DNA of 64,000 bases from Candidatus Poribacteria bacterium (GTDB lineage: Bacteria > Poribacteria > WGA-4E > PCPOR2b): contig JAPPKS010000023.1 of the NCBI GenBank assembly GCA_028819845.1, positions 157,673-221,672 on the forward strand, given 5' to 3'. The position numbers and the translations under genes are program-made. Shown here piece after piece: positions 43,214 through 51,479 of this stretch. Numbering within the stretch: position 1 is the first letter of the stretch; the number at the start of each line of letters is the position of its first letter. Under the pieces are notes generated by a model. That model ran no database searches and was not told where the DNA came from. It was given only the letters and a program-made list of their open reading frames with translations.

Positions 43214-45166
43214 CTAATCTCCGTGGGCATGTACGGCCCGAAGCCGTAATGCTCTGTCGCTAATTGACATGTCGGCCATAACAATTATCTCCGTGCGCCT
43301 ACCCTTTTGAAGGTGGACGCCCTCCAGAGACTCCTGCTCATTAACAACTCGAATATCATCCCGAGCCACAGTAGATGAGTCTCCGGCCTCTTCGAGTTCA
43401 AGTCGTGCAACGCCGTCTCCGTCTGCACGAAAACTAAGCCGGTAATGGTTATCCTGACCATCGATTGGCATCACACGGACACAAGAAACGGGGATTGGTT
43501 TTGATGTCACTCCGTCGCCACCACGATTACCGGTGCCACCGTCACCTTCGCCTTCACCTCGGCCGCCACTTCCGCCCTCGCCGTTGTTTGTGCCTTCCCC
43601 GCTCCCGCCTACAATGCCGGTGTCATCTCCGTCACCACCGTCTTCCGTTGTGTCCCCGCCGGGTGTCAAACCCTTCGGTTTTGACCTGATGACCGGTTTT
43701 AGTCTGATTTTTACGCGCTGGCCGAAACCCGGTTCTCTGTTAGTTTCGTCATCCGTATTGGCATCGTCAAACTCATCATCGGGTTGTAGGTCGGGTAGAT
43801 ATGGTGCTAGTTCTTCTAACGTTATTAACTGCCCACCTTCAGGCGGGCCAGCAACCTTACGGATTTCCGATCGTATCCATTTTGTAAGACGATTCAGTGC
43901 GCGTCGCCCTCGCTGTTTGTCGTCGTCCGGTAGCCGTTCTGGCTCAAACTTATCGTGCTGCGGGTTTTCCATATTGCGAAGTAGTTCGTTTCCTTTCGAA
44001 TCCTCGAATACGCACAGTGCAACAAAATCTCGGAAACCGTAGAATCGCTGTAGTTTAGGCTGTTGATCTGTTACTAGCATCCCAGTGCGTCGAACTAACG
44101 CTACTTTACTCGGTAAGTTCTCCTCAACGCGAATCCATAGTTTGCAGTGACCTAGATCTTTGTCTTGCTTCTCAACAGTCGGGGCGCCACGTGAAATTTC
44201 CCAAAACGCCCGTGTTTGCGGCAACGCATTGCCAGGTTCTTCGCCAGAATCGTCCGTGTCAACCGGATTTGCTTCTAAGTAATCGAACCAATTTTGTAAT
44301 GAATCCTTATCAATTTCGAGCAGATCCGGTTCAATTTCATGCTCGTGTGGAGCAATCCTAACGGTGAGTTTGCCTTGGTCAACTGCATAAAAGTAATTCT
44401 CAATCACGCTCGACGCGATCCGCAGGCGCCACTCTTCCGTGGTGCGGAACCCTATGATTGACAGGCTGGTTCCTGGTACAGGTGATTTCGCATCCTTGGC
44501 TAATACTCGAAATTGCCCGGGAATCTTGGAACCTTCCAGCTCTTTACACTGTTTTTTTATTCCATAAAATCCTGTCCCTTGAGTTTCCCCAAGGTTGTTA
44601 TTATGGGACATAAGTACAGATTTTCCTTGGAAGCGCTCTTTTTTGCGGCCGTTCTCCTGATAGCAAGACCAGTAAAACACCGTACGCAGGGCGGATACGG
44701 CGAACGGCGCGTATTTCCCAATCCCGTGTGATCCTCCCGCACCCTCAATGTCTGGTTTGTGGCTCACACCTTGCATCTTTACAAGCGTGCGCCATTTGTC
44801 TCCTTGAAGTCCGGTGGTATTTCGGTCAGATACGCGCAAGCAGGTTACATTGTGCTTTTGCAAAGTCAATTGGGCTGCTTCAAGCGCCTTTTTCGCCGCA
44901 GTATTGCCACTTTCCTCTCGAATACAGGCGTCAATGGCCAACCTCAATTCATCACCCCCAATATCCTTGAGCGGTAAATCAATCAACTCAAAGGAGACAT
45001 GAACCGGCATGTTTGAGGGTCCCGGTGCATCCAGAGAGTTCTGAATTGTCTCGCGAGCTAGGCTCGATAACGGTGCACCATTAAAATGCGCAATGCCGGG
45101 GTCGTTATAACCGTCTGCACGCCCGCCGTTTGTCGGCGGGAATACCCAGCCGATCTTTGATTTCAT
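43214..45166 (-). CDS. GHKL (MORC/MutL-like) ATPase
   Basis: A 650-residue protein. The N-terminal part holds the GHKL ATP-binding motifs: ARETIQNSLDA (N box, Glu39/Asn43), RVSDRNTTGL (the Asp-x-Gly-type box, about 111-120, here D-x-N) and GGSHGIGKYAPF (G2 box). The layout fits MORC-type ATPases that Iyer and Aravind described in bacterial restriction-modification operons. A Gly/Asp/Glu-rich linker (about 490-550, e.g. GDGDDTGIVGGSGEG) separates it from a C-terminal strand-rich domain (about 555-650). It would use ATP to clamp or remodel DNA. ATGA overlap with the methyltransferase gene. Confidence 0.82.
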   Translation of the reverse strand: MKSKIGWVFPPTNGGRADGYNDPGIAHFNGAPLSSLARETIQNSLDAPGPSNMPVHVSFELIDLPLKDIGGDELRLAIDACIREESGNTAAKKALEAAQLTLQKHNVTCLRVSDRNTTGLQGDKWRTLVKMQGVSHKPDIEGAGGSHGIGKYAPFAVSALRTVFYWSCYQENGRKKERFQGKSVLMSHNNNLGETQGTGFYGIKKQCKELEGSKIPGQFRVLAKDAKSPVPGTSLSIIGFRTTEEWRLRIASSVIENYFYAVDQGKLTVRIAPHEHEIEPDLLEIDKDSLQNWFDYLEANPVDTDDSGEEPGNALPQTRAFWEISRGAPTVEKQDKDLGHCKLWIRVEENLPSKVALVRRTGMLVTDQQPKLQRFYGFRDFVALCVFEDSKGNELLRNMENPQHDKFEPERLPDDDKQRGRRALNRLTKWIRSEIRKVAGPPEGGQLITLEELAPYLPDLQPDDEFDDANTDDETNREPGFGQRVKIRLKPVIRSKPKGLTPGGDTTEDGGDGDDTGIVGGSGEGTNNGEGGSGGRGEGEGDGGTGNRGGDGVTSKPIPVSCVRVMPIDGQDNHYRLSFRADGDGVARLELEEAGDSSTVARDDIRVVNEQESLEGVHLQKGRRTEIIVMADMSISDRALRLRAVHAHGD

Positions 45167-46245
45167 TTTAGATACTCACCTTTCAAAATAGCTGCGCATT
45201 CGTAAGCGACCAAATGCGCCAATTGTACGCATACTGCATTTCCTAATAATCGGTATTGCTTCTGAGTTGGTATTTCAGGGAATAGTATTTCGTCTGCGTC
45301 GAATCCCTGAAGGACGGCAACCTCTTCAATACTTAACCTACGAATACCCCAAGCATCCCGAACAAAAGGTACATTATGGCCGCCAATTCCCATGTTCGCA
45401 GTCAATGTTGGACATAGGCCGTGTTTTTTCTCCCGTACATATGAACGCCGCAATTGATAGATGTTCTTATCCGATTCACCGGCAATCATCGCTGCATTAA
45501 TCATCTTATAATAGCGGTTTTCTTCAGGCAAATATGCTTGAGCATCGGCCGGCTGATTCCGGTCAATAAAATCGTCGACGTGACCCGGTTTAATTGCTTT
45601 ATCGCTCGGGACAATTGGAGGCTTGAATGGATTGTATCGGAAATGCTGGCGTGACGCCGCCACCATGAACAATCGCTCGCGGTCCTGTGGCAACTCAGTA
45701 GCATCTTTAACATTCACCGTCCAGCACGACTCTTCTCTGAACCAATAACCGGCTCTTCGCAGTGCACGTCGAATTTCGTCAAACCAAGATTTATCCGCTC
45801 CGTGAAGCAGGTGCGGAACATTCTCCAATACGACCAATCGAGGGCGTTCATTTGACTCGAATTCAGCCAACAGCCGCGGTATTTCGAAAAAAAGCCGACC
45901 TCGCGGATCTTTGAATCCTTTCCGATTTCCGGCCATTGAGAAACTTTGACAAGGAAAGCCTGCGGCTACTACGTCAACATTGGTTAGACTATCTTTTGTC
46001 ACGGAAAGTTTTTTAACATCCTTCTCAACCACTGACACGTTCGGCAATCGGTGTCTAAACGTATCACACGCAAACTGATCGCAGTCGGATGCCCAACGGA
46101 TTGCAAAACCCGCCCGAACTAGGCCTGAAGCAAGCCCTCCCATGCCACTGAATAAGCAGCCGGCCGTCGGTACATCTTGCGACTGAACCGAACCGCAGTT
46201 GTCGTTACTGATTGGCTGCGTTTCATTTATGGCTGTTTTATCCAT
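45163..46245 (-). CDS. DNA cytosine-5 methyltransferase
   Basis: A 360-residue enzyme that puts a methyl group on C5 of cytosine in a specific sequence. Motifs in order: I (CLFSGMGGLASGL), IV (AGFPCQSFS, catalytic Cys99), VI (VLENVPHLL), VIII (QDRERLFMVAA) and IX/X (GFDADEILFP; YRLLGNAVCVQLAHLVAYE). The target-recognition region lies about 215-290. It is a single-chain enzyme of standard size. It is the first gene of the six-gene operon that ends with vsr and hicB, and would mark host DNA. No clear promoter or ribosome site was found. Confidence 0.95.
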   Translation of the reverse strand: MDKTAINETQPISNDNCGSVQSQDVPTAGCLFSGMGGLASGLVRAGFAIRWASDCDQFACDTFRHRLPNVSVVEKDVKKLSVTKDSLTNVDVVAAGFPCQSFSMAGNRKGFKDPRGRLFFEIPRLLAEFESNERPRLVVLENVPHLLHGADKSWFDEIRRALRRAGYWFREESCWTVNVKDATELPQDRERLFMVAASRQHFRYNPFKPPIVPSDKAIKPGHVDDFIDRNQPADAQAYLPEENRYYKMINAAMIAGESDKNIYQLRRSYVREKKHGLCPTLTANMGIGGHNVPFVRDAWGIRRLSIEEVAVLQGFDADEILFPEIPTQKQYRLLGNAVCVQLAHLVAYECAAILKGEYLK

Positions 46246-46662
46246 TGTGTCTGGAGAGTTTCCAATATCCGTTCAATATTGCCTAACTCACGAAATTTGC
46301 TGCCAGTCGAAAATTGGAATTTTGTTCTGATACACTATTTGCTACATATCTATCCCAATTAACTCGTTTTCAATAAACTCAATGTAACGGCTCGAATTTA
46401 AGTGGTATCGGAGTTCTTGCGATTGGCATTATTTCCAAATAATTCGGAGCAAGTGTAGACTCCATCGGGCTCCGAGATTAGATTTGAACAATCTCAAATT
46501 TATAAGAAAAAAATTCTCAACCTGATTCACGTCCATGTAGACACCGTAGTTCGTTTAGTGAAAACTTCACGACTTGCACCATCTTTTTGCATATGCATGA
46601 CAAATGCCAAGGTTGCGGGGATGACCGAGTCTCGCCACGGTAGGTTTTTTCATTACGTTACT
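46246..46662. other. Intergenic region upstream of the defence operon
   Basis: No gene is supported on either strand. It must hold the operon promoter, but I could not single one out. Confidence 0.4.
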
Positions 46663-47217
46663 CTACTCAAAAACGGGAATTCCCATTTTATCCAACGTCA
46701 TATGAATTGAATGCTGCCATAAATTTGACCTTCTATTGATGCTTCGAGAATTTAACACGTCAATTTCGGTGACAACTGCTAGAATTTCCATTGATTCCTT
46801 TTTAGTAAATTTAACTTGTTGCTCAGGGGTCGTGAAGGTTTGCACTATGTAATCGGCAGTAATTTCGTCGAACGCAAAATATCTTTCGGTTACTTTTGCC
46901 TCCGCGGATCTAATTGCTTGAGCACCAGATCCTTGTATGCCTTCCGCTCCGTGAACTCCTTTCTCCGTCATGACTTCTTTTGTAACGGGCCGGGCGACGA
47001 CCTTGACTCCTGCGCTGATAATTGCATTCTCGATCTCATTTGCAAACCAAACTTCATGAGAATAATTGTTAGCTGGAATAACAACAAACGATGGATATTT
47101 TGGCACATTACGAAGGACTACATATTGCGTTTTTCCGCAACTCGTTAAAGCAAATGATAAAAAAACGACAATTAACGCTTTTATCGGTGTTCTTGGTTTC
47201 AATCTATCGATCTCCAA
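46663..47217 (-). CDS. Lipoprotein, paralogue of the one at 2178-2786
   Basis: 184 residues with a lipoprotein signal ending ALTSC (about residue 27). The YPSFVVIPANNYSHEVWFANEIENAIISAGVKVV stretch (split over about residues 40-73) is nearly the same as in the paralogue at 2.2 kb, and the ends (LDKMGIPVFE; LSKMGISEN) also agree; the middle (GVHGAEGIQGSGAQAIRS) differs. The family is not known to me. It is monocistronic. Confidence 0.65.
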   Translation of the reverse strand: MEIDRLKPRTPIKALIVVFLSFALTSCGKTQYVVLRNVPKYPSFVVIPANNYSHEVWFANEIENAIISAGVKVVARPVTKEVMTEKGVHGAEGIQGSGAQAIRSAEAKVTERYFAFDEITADYIVQTFTTPEQQVKFTKKESMEILAVVTEIDVLNSRSINRRSNLWQHSIHMTLDKMGIPVFE

Positions 47218-47619
47218 TTTTACGTAAATTTAATTTGGATTAGTGAAACATACTCCCCGAATGAAAATGCCACATCGGAGTCACATGATAATTCCTCTGC
47301 GCTTAAGGCATCATTGACCAGGTTAAAGTCAATGACACTAAACTCTACTTTCGTGGGGGCACTCATTTTTCCAAATTGTGCTGACAGTTTTAGGACACTT
47401 ACATGACGATTTTTTCAGCATATCAATTGAGTAAAATGAAAATCCATGAGAAATCGCACACAGACGGGGAATGCGAGTGAAACCCAACACTTGAAAGTGA
47501 GTAATTAGGGAAATTAGGTGTTGGGTTTTACCGTAGAACCATTCTAAAACAGTGTCGTTGCAAGCCAGAGGCTTTATGGTCGTTTATGGAGATTTGCTTT
47601 TTTCCAATCAACTCAGCCT
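47218..47619. other. Spacer with an inverted repeat
   Basis: No gene. The inverted repeat 47477-47531 belongs to the repeat style described at 3619. Confidence 0.5.
47477..47531. repeat. GTTGGGTTT-type inverted repeat
   Basis: GTGAAACCCAACAC (47477-47490) pairs with GTGTTGGGTTTTAC (47518-47531) with one mismatch. The arms share AAACCCAAC with the interior of the 381-bp element. Confidence 0.55.
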
Positions 47620-48873
47620 CTATATTGAGCTAACTTTTTGCGAGACTGTGGCCGCCGCGGCGGCGAGTGCTTCTTCGACGCGGCGGTTGGTCTCCGCATC
47701 AATGGCGTTCGGATGGATGGCGGAGATGGGTCCGTCTTGGTGGAGGTCACCGGAGATGACGGTAATCTGATCGACAGGGAATAGATCGAGGGTTTGGGCA
47801 AACGGTTCGATTAAATCCTCAAACTTTTCGATGATGTAGGTTGTCAGCCCGGGATCGCCCGCCGAACGGAGGATTTCGATGGTTCGCTTGAGTTGGGTGA
47901 GCTCGGCTTGCGCCTGCCCGCGGATTGTCGCGGCTTGCGCCTCCGCCTCTTGAATCATCTTCTCCTTTGTCGCAGCCGCGGGGACGATGGTATCCGCCTC
48001 GCACCGCGCCCGCACCATCTCGATTCGCTGCGTTTCAGCCTCAATCTGCGCTTGGATACCCGCGACCTCAGAGTCCGCGTTGCGGGTCTCTTCCTGCGCA
48101 TCAATGGCGCCGCGCTGATTCTCTTCTGCAGTCTTGACCTTTGCCTCTGCGTCAATTCGTTGATGCTCGTTTTCAAGCTCGCGGACAGACACTTCAGCCC
48201 GGCGTTCTTCCGACTGCTCCTTTGCGGCGGCGCGCGCGTTGGCTTGCGCCTCCCGGGACTGCGCTTCGGCATCGGCAGTTTGAATGCGTTTGAGCAGCGC
48301 GATATACAGGTCGGGTTCTTCAACGCCTTCGAGCCGATGGTCGTCCACGTCAGCGATATTCATGGTGGTGATTTCCAGACCGATGCCTTCCAGATCGGAT
48401 TTGCACACCTTAATCATGTTCTGGATAAGCTGGTCTTTCTGGCTCATCACCTCTTCGGGGGTCATCGCTGCAATGGAGTCGCGCAGATGCCCTTCAATGA
48501 TGGACGTGGCGATGGCTTGCAGTTCATCCCAGTTCCGGGTCATGTTCAGGATGCGTTTGACTGCGTTGACAAGCCCCTTCTCGGTTTTTGCGACAGCATA
48601 GCTGACGGTTGCCTTTACGGTTAGGGGCACAATTCCCTCGGCGATGGCAGATTCCACAACCACCGTCGTGGTTTGAGGGGTTAAGTCCATGGTGCTAAAG
48701 CGGTTGATGAGCGGAAACACGAAAACGCGCCCGCCTCGGAACGTACTGAAACTGCCGCCTCTACCGTGCACCACGGCAAGTTCGCTCGGGGGAATCAGCT
48801 TCATCTTCATCACCAATTGAAGAATTAGCGTAATAAAGATGAGTAGTCCGAGTATAATGAGGAAGAGTATCAT
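47620..48873 (-). CDS. Flotillin-like SPFH protein
   Basis: A 417-residue membrane-associated protein. One N-terminal membrane segment (about 1-23), an SPFH/band-7 domain (about 25-200: PPSELAVVHGRG, VSYAVAKTEKGL, DLEGIGLEITTMNIADV), then a long Ala/Glu coiled coil (about 205-345, EAQSREAQANARAAAKE...) and a hydrophobic tail (EEALAAAAATVSQ). Flotillins scaffold lipid domains in the inner membrane and oligomerise through the coiled coil. It overlaps the second SPFH gene by 4 bases. Its operon partner NfeD-like protein is the usual one. Confidence 0.9.
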   Translation of the reverse strand: MILFLIILGLLIFITLILQLVMKMKLIPPSELAVVHGRGGSFSTFRGGRVFVFPLINRFSTMDLTPQTTTVVVESAIAEGIVPLTVKATVSYAVAKTEKGLVNAVKRILNMTRNWDELQAIATSIIEGHLRDSIAAMTPEEVMSQKDQLIQNMIKVCKSDLEGIGLEITTMNIADVDDHRLEGVEEPDLYIALLKRIQTADAEAQSREAQANARAAAKEQSEERRAEVSVRELENEHQRIDAEAKVKTAEENQRGAIDAQEETRNADSEVAGIQAQIEAETQRIEMVRARCEADTIVPAAATKEKMIQEAEAQAATIRGQAQAELTQLKRTIEILRSAGDPGLTTYIIEKFEDLIEPFAQTLDLFPVDQITVISGDLHQDGPISAIHPNAIDAETNRRVEEALAAAAATVSQKVSSI

Positions 48874-50330
48874 GATACACCCCCTTCTTGGATAGCCGCA
48901 GATTCAGCGGCATTTGCCTCGTCTGCGCCTCTCTGCGTGATGAGGTCTTTTACACTAATGCCGAAGCCCTGTTCAAAGCATCTCAAGAAATCGACAAATG
49001 CCGCGGGACCTCGATTGACTGCGCTATTGAAGCCGTCTTCTTCGTTGAGCACCAGCAAATTATCGACCTTCAGCGACTTGGCATGCGAGCGGTACGCTTC
49101 GAAGAGGTGCGGCAACTGCGTAATGAACAGCGCGATTTTGCCCGTATCCTGGGTTTCTTTGAGTAAATCCACTTTCTGTTGAAGAAGATCATTCTCCGTC
49201 TGCTGAACAATCTCAACAGCTCTCGCCTCGCCTTCCGCCAGAATCTCCGCAGCGCGGCGGTTGGCTTCAGCCTCCACAATAACCTCCGAACGGTTCTTCA
49301 ACTTTTGAAGTTCCGCCGTGACCTCCTCTATGCGTCTCTGACCCGTACTCCTGGCTTTAACGATGCCGCTGTCCGCCTCAAGTTTTGCGCGGTGGATTGA
49401 TGCGTCGCATTGACGGCGAAACAGTTCAACACCTTGCCGGGCTTGAAGAATTTTCTCCGTGGCGCGGTTTTCAGCCACTAACATGCGGCGTTTTGAATCA
49501 GATTCGGCGCGCTCGGCACGCGCTTGCAGCCGCGCCTCCTCGATTTCTACCTCCTGGCGTTTGCGCGAAAGGGTTTTGTTCGCGAGATTGGCGATGTAGT
49601 TCGATGTATCCCAAATCCGCTGGAGCGATACCGAGACCACATTCATACCGAATGCGCTTAAGTCCTCGCGGCAATCCTCGAGCAACAGATGCCGGAAGAT
49701 TGCCCGGTCGCCGTCTTTGGATTCCGTCGTTGCGGCTGGAGGTGAATCGTCCGCGCCTTGTTCGATATTCGCCGCGTTTCCCTCTGAAGGCTCGCTAGCG
49801 GCGGAGGTTTTCACTGATTCCGTCTGCTCCACACTGTCTACGCTCTCGTCCATGCCGATTGCCTGCAACGGCGTGGTTTTGTTGAGTGTCGCACGGAAGT
49901 TGCCTATCATCGTCTGCTGAATCTGTTCTTGGATCTGTGCGCGCGATTTTCCAAGCAGTTGCTGCACGGCGCTGTAGAGCAACACCTTGTCCATGTCGTC
50001 GATGCAAACGCACGCTGTGGCATCCGAGCCGACGGTGATACCGTTCGCCGAATTCACATTATCGACCTGTACGTTTATCGGGATGATTGTGATATCAATG
50101 AACCGGGCGCTCTGAATGAACGGAATGACGAAGGTCCAACCGCCCTTTTGAAGCCGGAAACCGTATTTTTTGCCTTCAACGACGGTTTGTACGCCTCCGG
50201 TAACGACCAGAATATGGTTAGATGGACAGACACGCACCAAAGCGCGCAGTCCCGCAATCAATATGAGGAAAACGATGACCGCGAGAACGCCGCCGGCAAT
50301 GCCGCCGCCTTGAGTAAGGATTTCTTCCAT
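48870..50330 (-). CDS. Flotillin-like SPFH protein, larger paralogue
   Basis: A 486-residue relative with an N-terminal membrane segment (GGVLAVIVFLILIAGLRALV), a SPFH domain that contains an acidic insert of about 60 residues (EGNAANIEQGADDSPPAATT region, about 165-215), then a long charged coiled coil (about 245-385). DLSAFGMNVVSVSLQRIWDTSNYI is the SPFH end. The insert is unusual for the family. Together with the first flotillin and the NfeD-like protein it makes one operon, as in yuaF-yuaG of Bacillus. Probably both flotillins form a mixed assembly. Confidence 0.88.
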   Translation of the reverse strand: MEEILTQGGGIAGGVLAVIVFLILIAGLRALVRVCPSNHILVVTGGVQTVVEGKKYGFRLQKGGWTFVIPFIQSARFIDITIIPINVQVDNVNSANGITVGSDATACVCIDDMDKVLLYSAVQQLLGKSRAQIQEQIQQTMIGNFRATLNKTTPLQAIGMDESVDSVEQTESVKTSAASEPSEGNAANIEQGADDSPPAATTESKDGDRAIFRHLLLEDCREDLSAFGMNVVSVSLQRIWDTSNYIANLANKTLSRKRQEVEIEEARLQARAERAESDSKRRMLVAENRATEKILQARQGVELFRRQCDASIHRAKLEADSGIVKARSTGQRRIEEVTAELQKLKNRSEVIVEAEANRRAAEILAEGEARAVEIVQQTENDLLQQKVDLLKETQDTGKIALFITQLPHLFEAYRSHAKSLKVDNLLVLNEEDGFNSAVNRGPAAFVDFLRCFEQGFGISVKDLITQRGADEANAAESAAIQEGGVS

Positions 50331-50336
50331 GTTTAT

Positions 50337-51005
50337 CTACTCCTTTGCAATTTTTTCGTGCTCGACGTAAACACACTCCGGGGTAACGTTGGTCACCCAA
50401 ACCGTATCCCCTTTTTCAAACTGGGTATTTGGTTCGGAAGCCAGCGCATATTGTTCGGTCACATTCATTCCGACCCGAACACGCACTTTACCCATCGTGT
50501 CGTGTGTTAGTGGAACGATAACCGTTGCTTGCTGGAAGTAAAGTTCTTCTGATTGGAGGGATGAATCCGTGTCGGTGCGCTGGAATCGGAAGAATGCCCG
50601 CGCCAACACAAAAGCCGCCAGCCCTGCCGGCACCGCCCAGACTAAACTCTTTACCGCACTGTTTCCCAAAGTAATGGCTACCCAGCCGGTAGGTCCAAAA
50701 CCGAGACAAAAATAGACGAGGCTGCGCAGGTAGGAAAGAACCGACAGCACAGCTACCCTGCCGGTCGGGTGAGTGATATCCGCGGGCGCTGTTTTTCCCG
50801 AGTGAACTTCATCTGGCGGCAGATCGGTGTCGAAGTTCATGTCGCCGTGTTCACCGTCGCCGCCCTGCGCATCACCTGCATCGGGTGCGTCCGCAGTGTC
50901 TCCGCCATCGTCTTGACTTCCGCTCAGGAATCCAAGGAAATCAAGGACTGTAATGCTCACAGAAAAAAGTGTACAACCGATGTAAACGCCATTGAGCCAG
51001 CCCAT
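50337..51005 (-). CDS. NfeD-like membrane protein (YuaF-type)
   Basis: 222 residues: a hydrophobic start (about 8-28), an Asp/Gly-rich loop (SQDDGGDTADAPDAGDAQGG), two further membrane segments (about 90-110 and 113-135), and a C-terminal OB-type domain (about 150-222; ATVIVPLTHDTMGKVRVRVG, GDTVWVTNVTPECVYVE). Such proteins accompany flotillins and are thought to help place them. AAGGAGGTG precedes ATG 51005. It is the first gene of the flotillin operon, 6 bases before the larger flotillin gene. Confidence 0.8.
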   Translation of the reverse strand: MGWLNGVYIGCTLFSVSITVLDFLGFLSGSQDDGGDTADAPDAGDAQGGDGEHGDMNFDTDLPPDEVHSGKTAPADITHPTGRVAVLSVLSYLRSLVYFCLGFGPTGWVAITLGNSAVKSLVWAVPAGLAAFVLARAFFRFQRTDTDSSLQSEELYFQQATVIVPLTHDTMGKVRVRVGMNVTEQYALASEPNTQFEKGDTVWVTNVTPECVYVEHEKIAKE

Positions 51006-51479
51006 CAGACACCTCCTTGTAATGGGGAAGTTGGAGTGAATGGGGTAGATGATTATGTTGCTCTTGAAACGCCTTAATGGATTGAGGTCATGCTTTTCAT
51101 CAGCCGGTATCCTTGGCTACTGAACGCCGCTCATTTTATCCATTAAGGCAAAGATTAACACAAGAAGGTTAAAGTGTCAAGCGTTCCAGCTCGACTTCGT
51201 CCGTCTTTCGGGATTAGCGGTTCAAAGGTAACGCGGGCAAGGTTTTGTAGGATGGATTGAGCGGGTTATATCGAATACTTAGCGAATAAAATATAACGCC
51301 ATGTACATAATACCACGCAATCGCAAAAATCAATGAAGCTTAACCCAACCTACGGGGGAATCGCATGTGATTGTAAAGAGGTAGGAGAGAAGGAGAAGGG
51401 AGGAGGTGACTTGGTTTTTACGCCCAATAATAGGGCGAGAGGTGTATGCCGCCAGCCGCAATTTGCGGCTTTCGAAACG
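51006..51479. other. Spacer with a small foldback element
   Basis: No gene. It holds the 107-bp element at 51247-51353; the rest lies between ppdK's stop and the flotillin operon. Confidence 0.5.
51247..51353. repeat. 107-bp mini-element of the GTAGGTTGGG family
   Basis: It starts GTAGGATGGATTGAGC and ends GCTTAACCCAACCTAC, which pair imperfectly (13 of 16 bases). The ends resemble those of the 381-bp elements at 3619 and 6351; the interior does not. Confidence 0.55.

Noticed and set aside
43465-44042. Pro-rich open frames on the plus strand within the GHKL ATPase gene
   Set aside because: They are the reverse image of the Gly/Asp-rich linker of the ATPase; no ribosome site and no known sequence.
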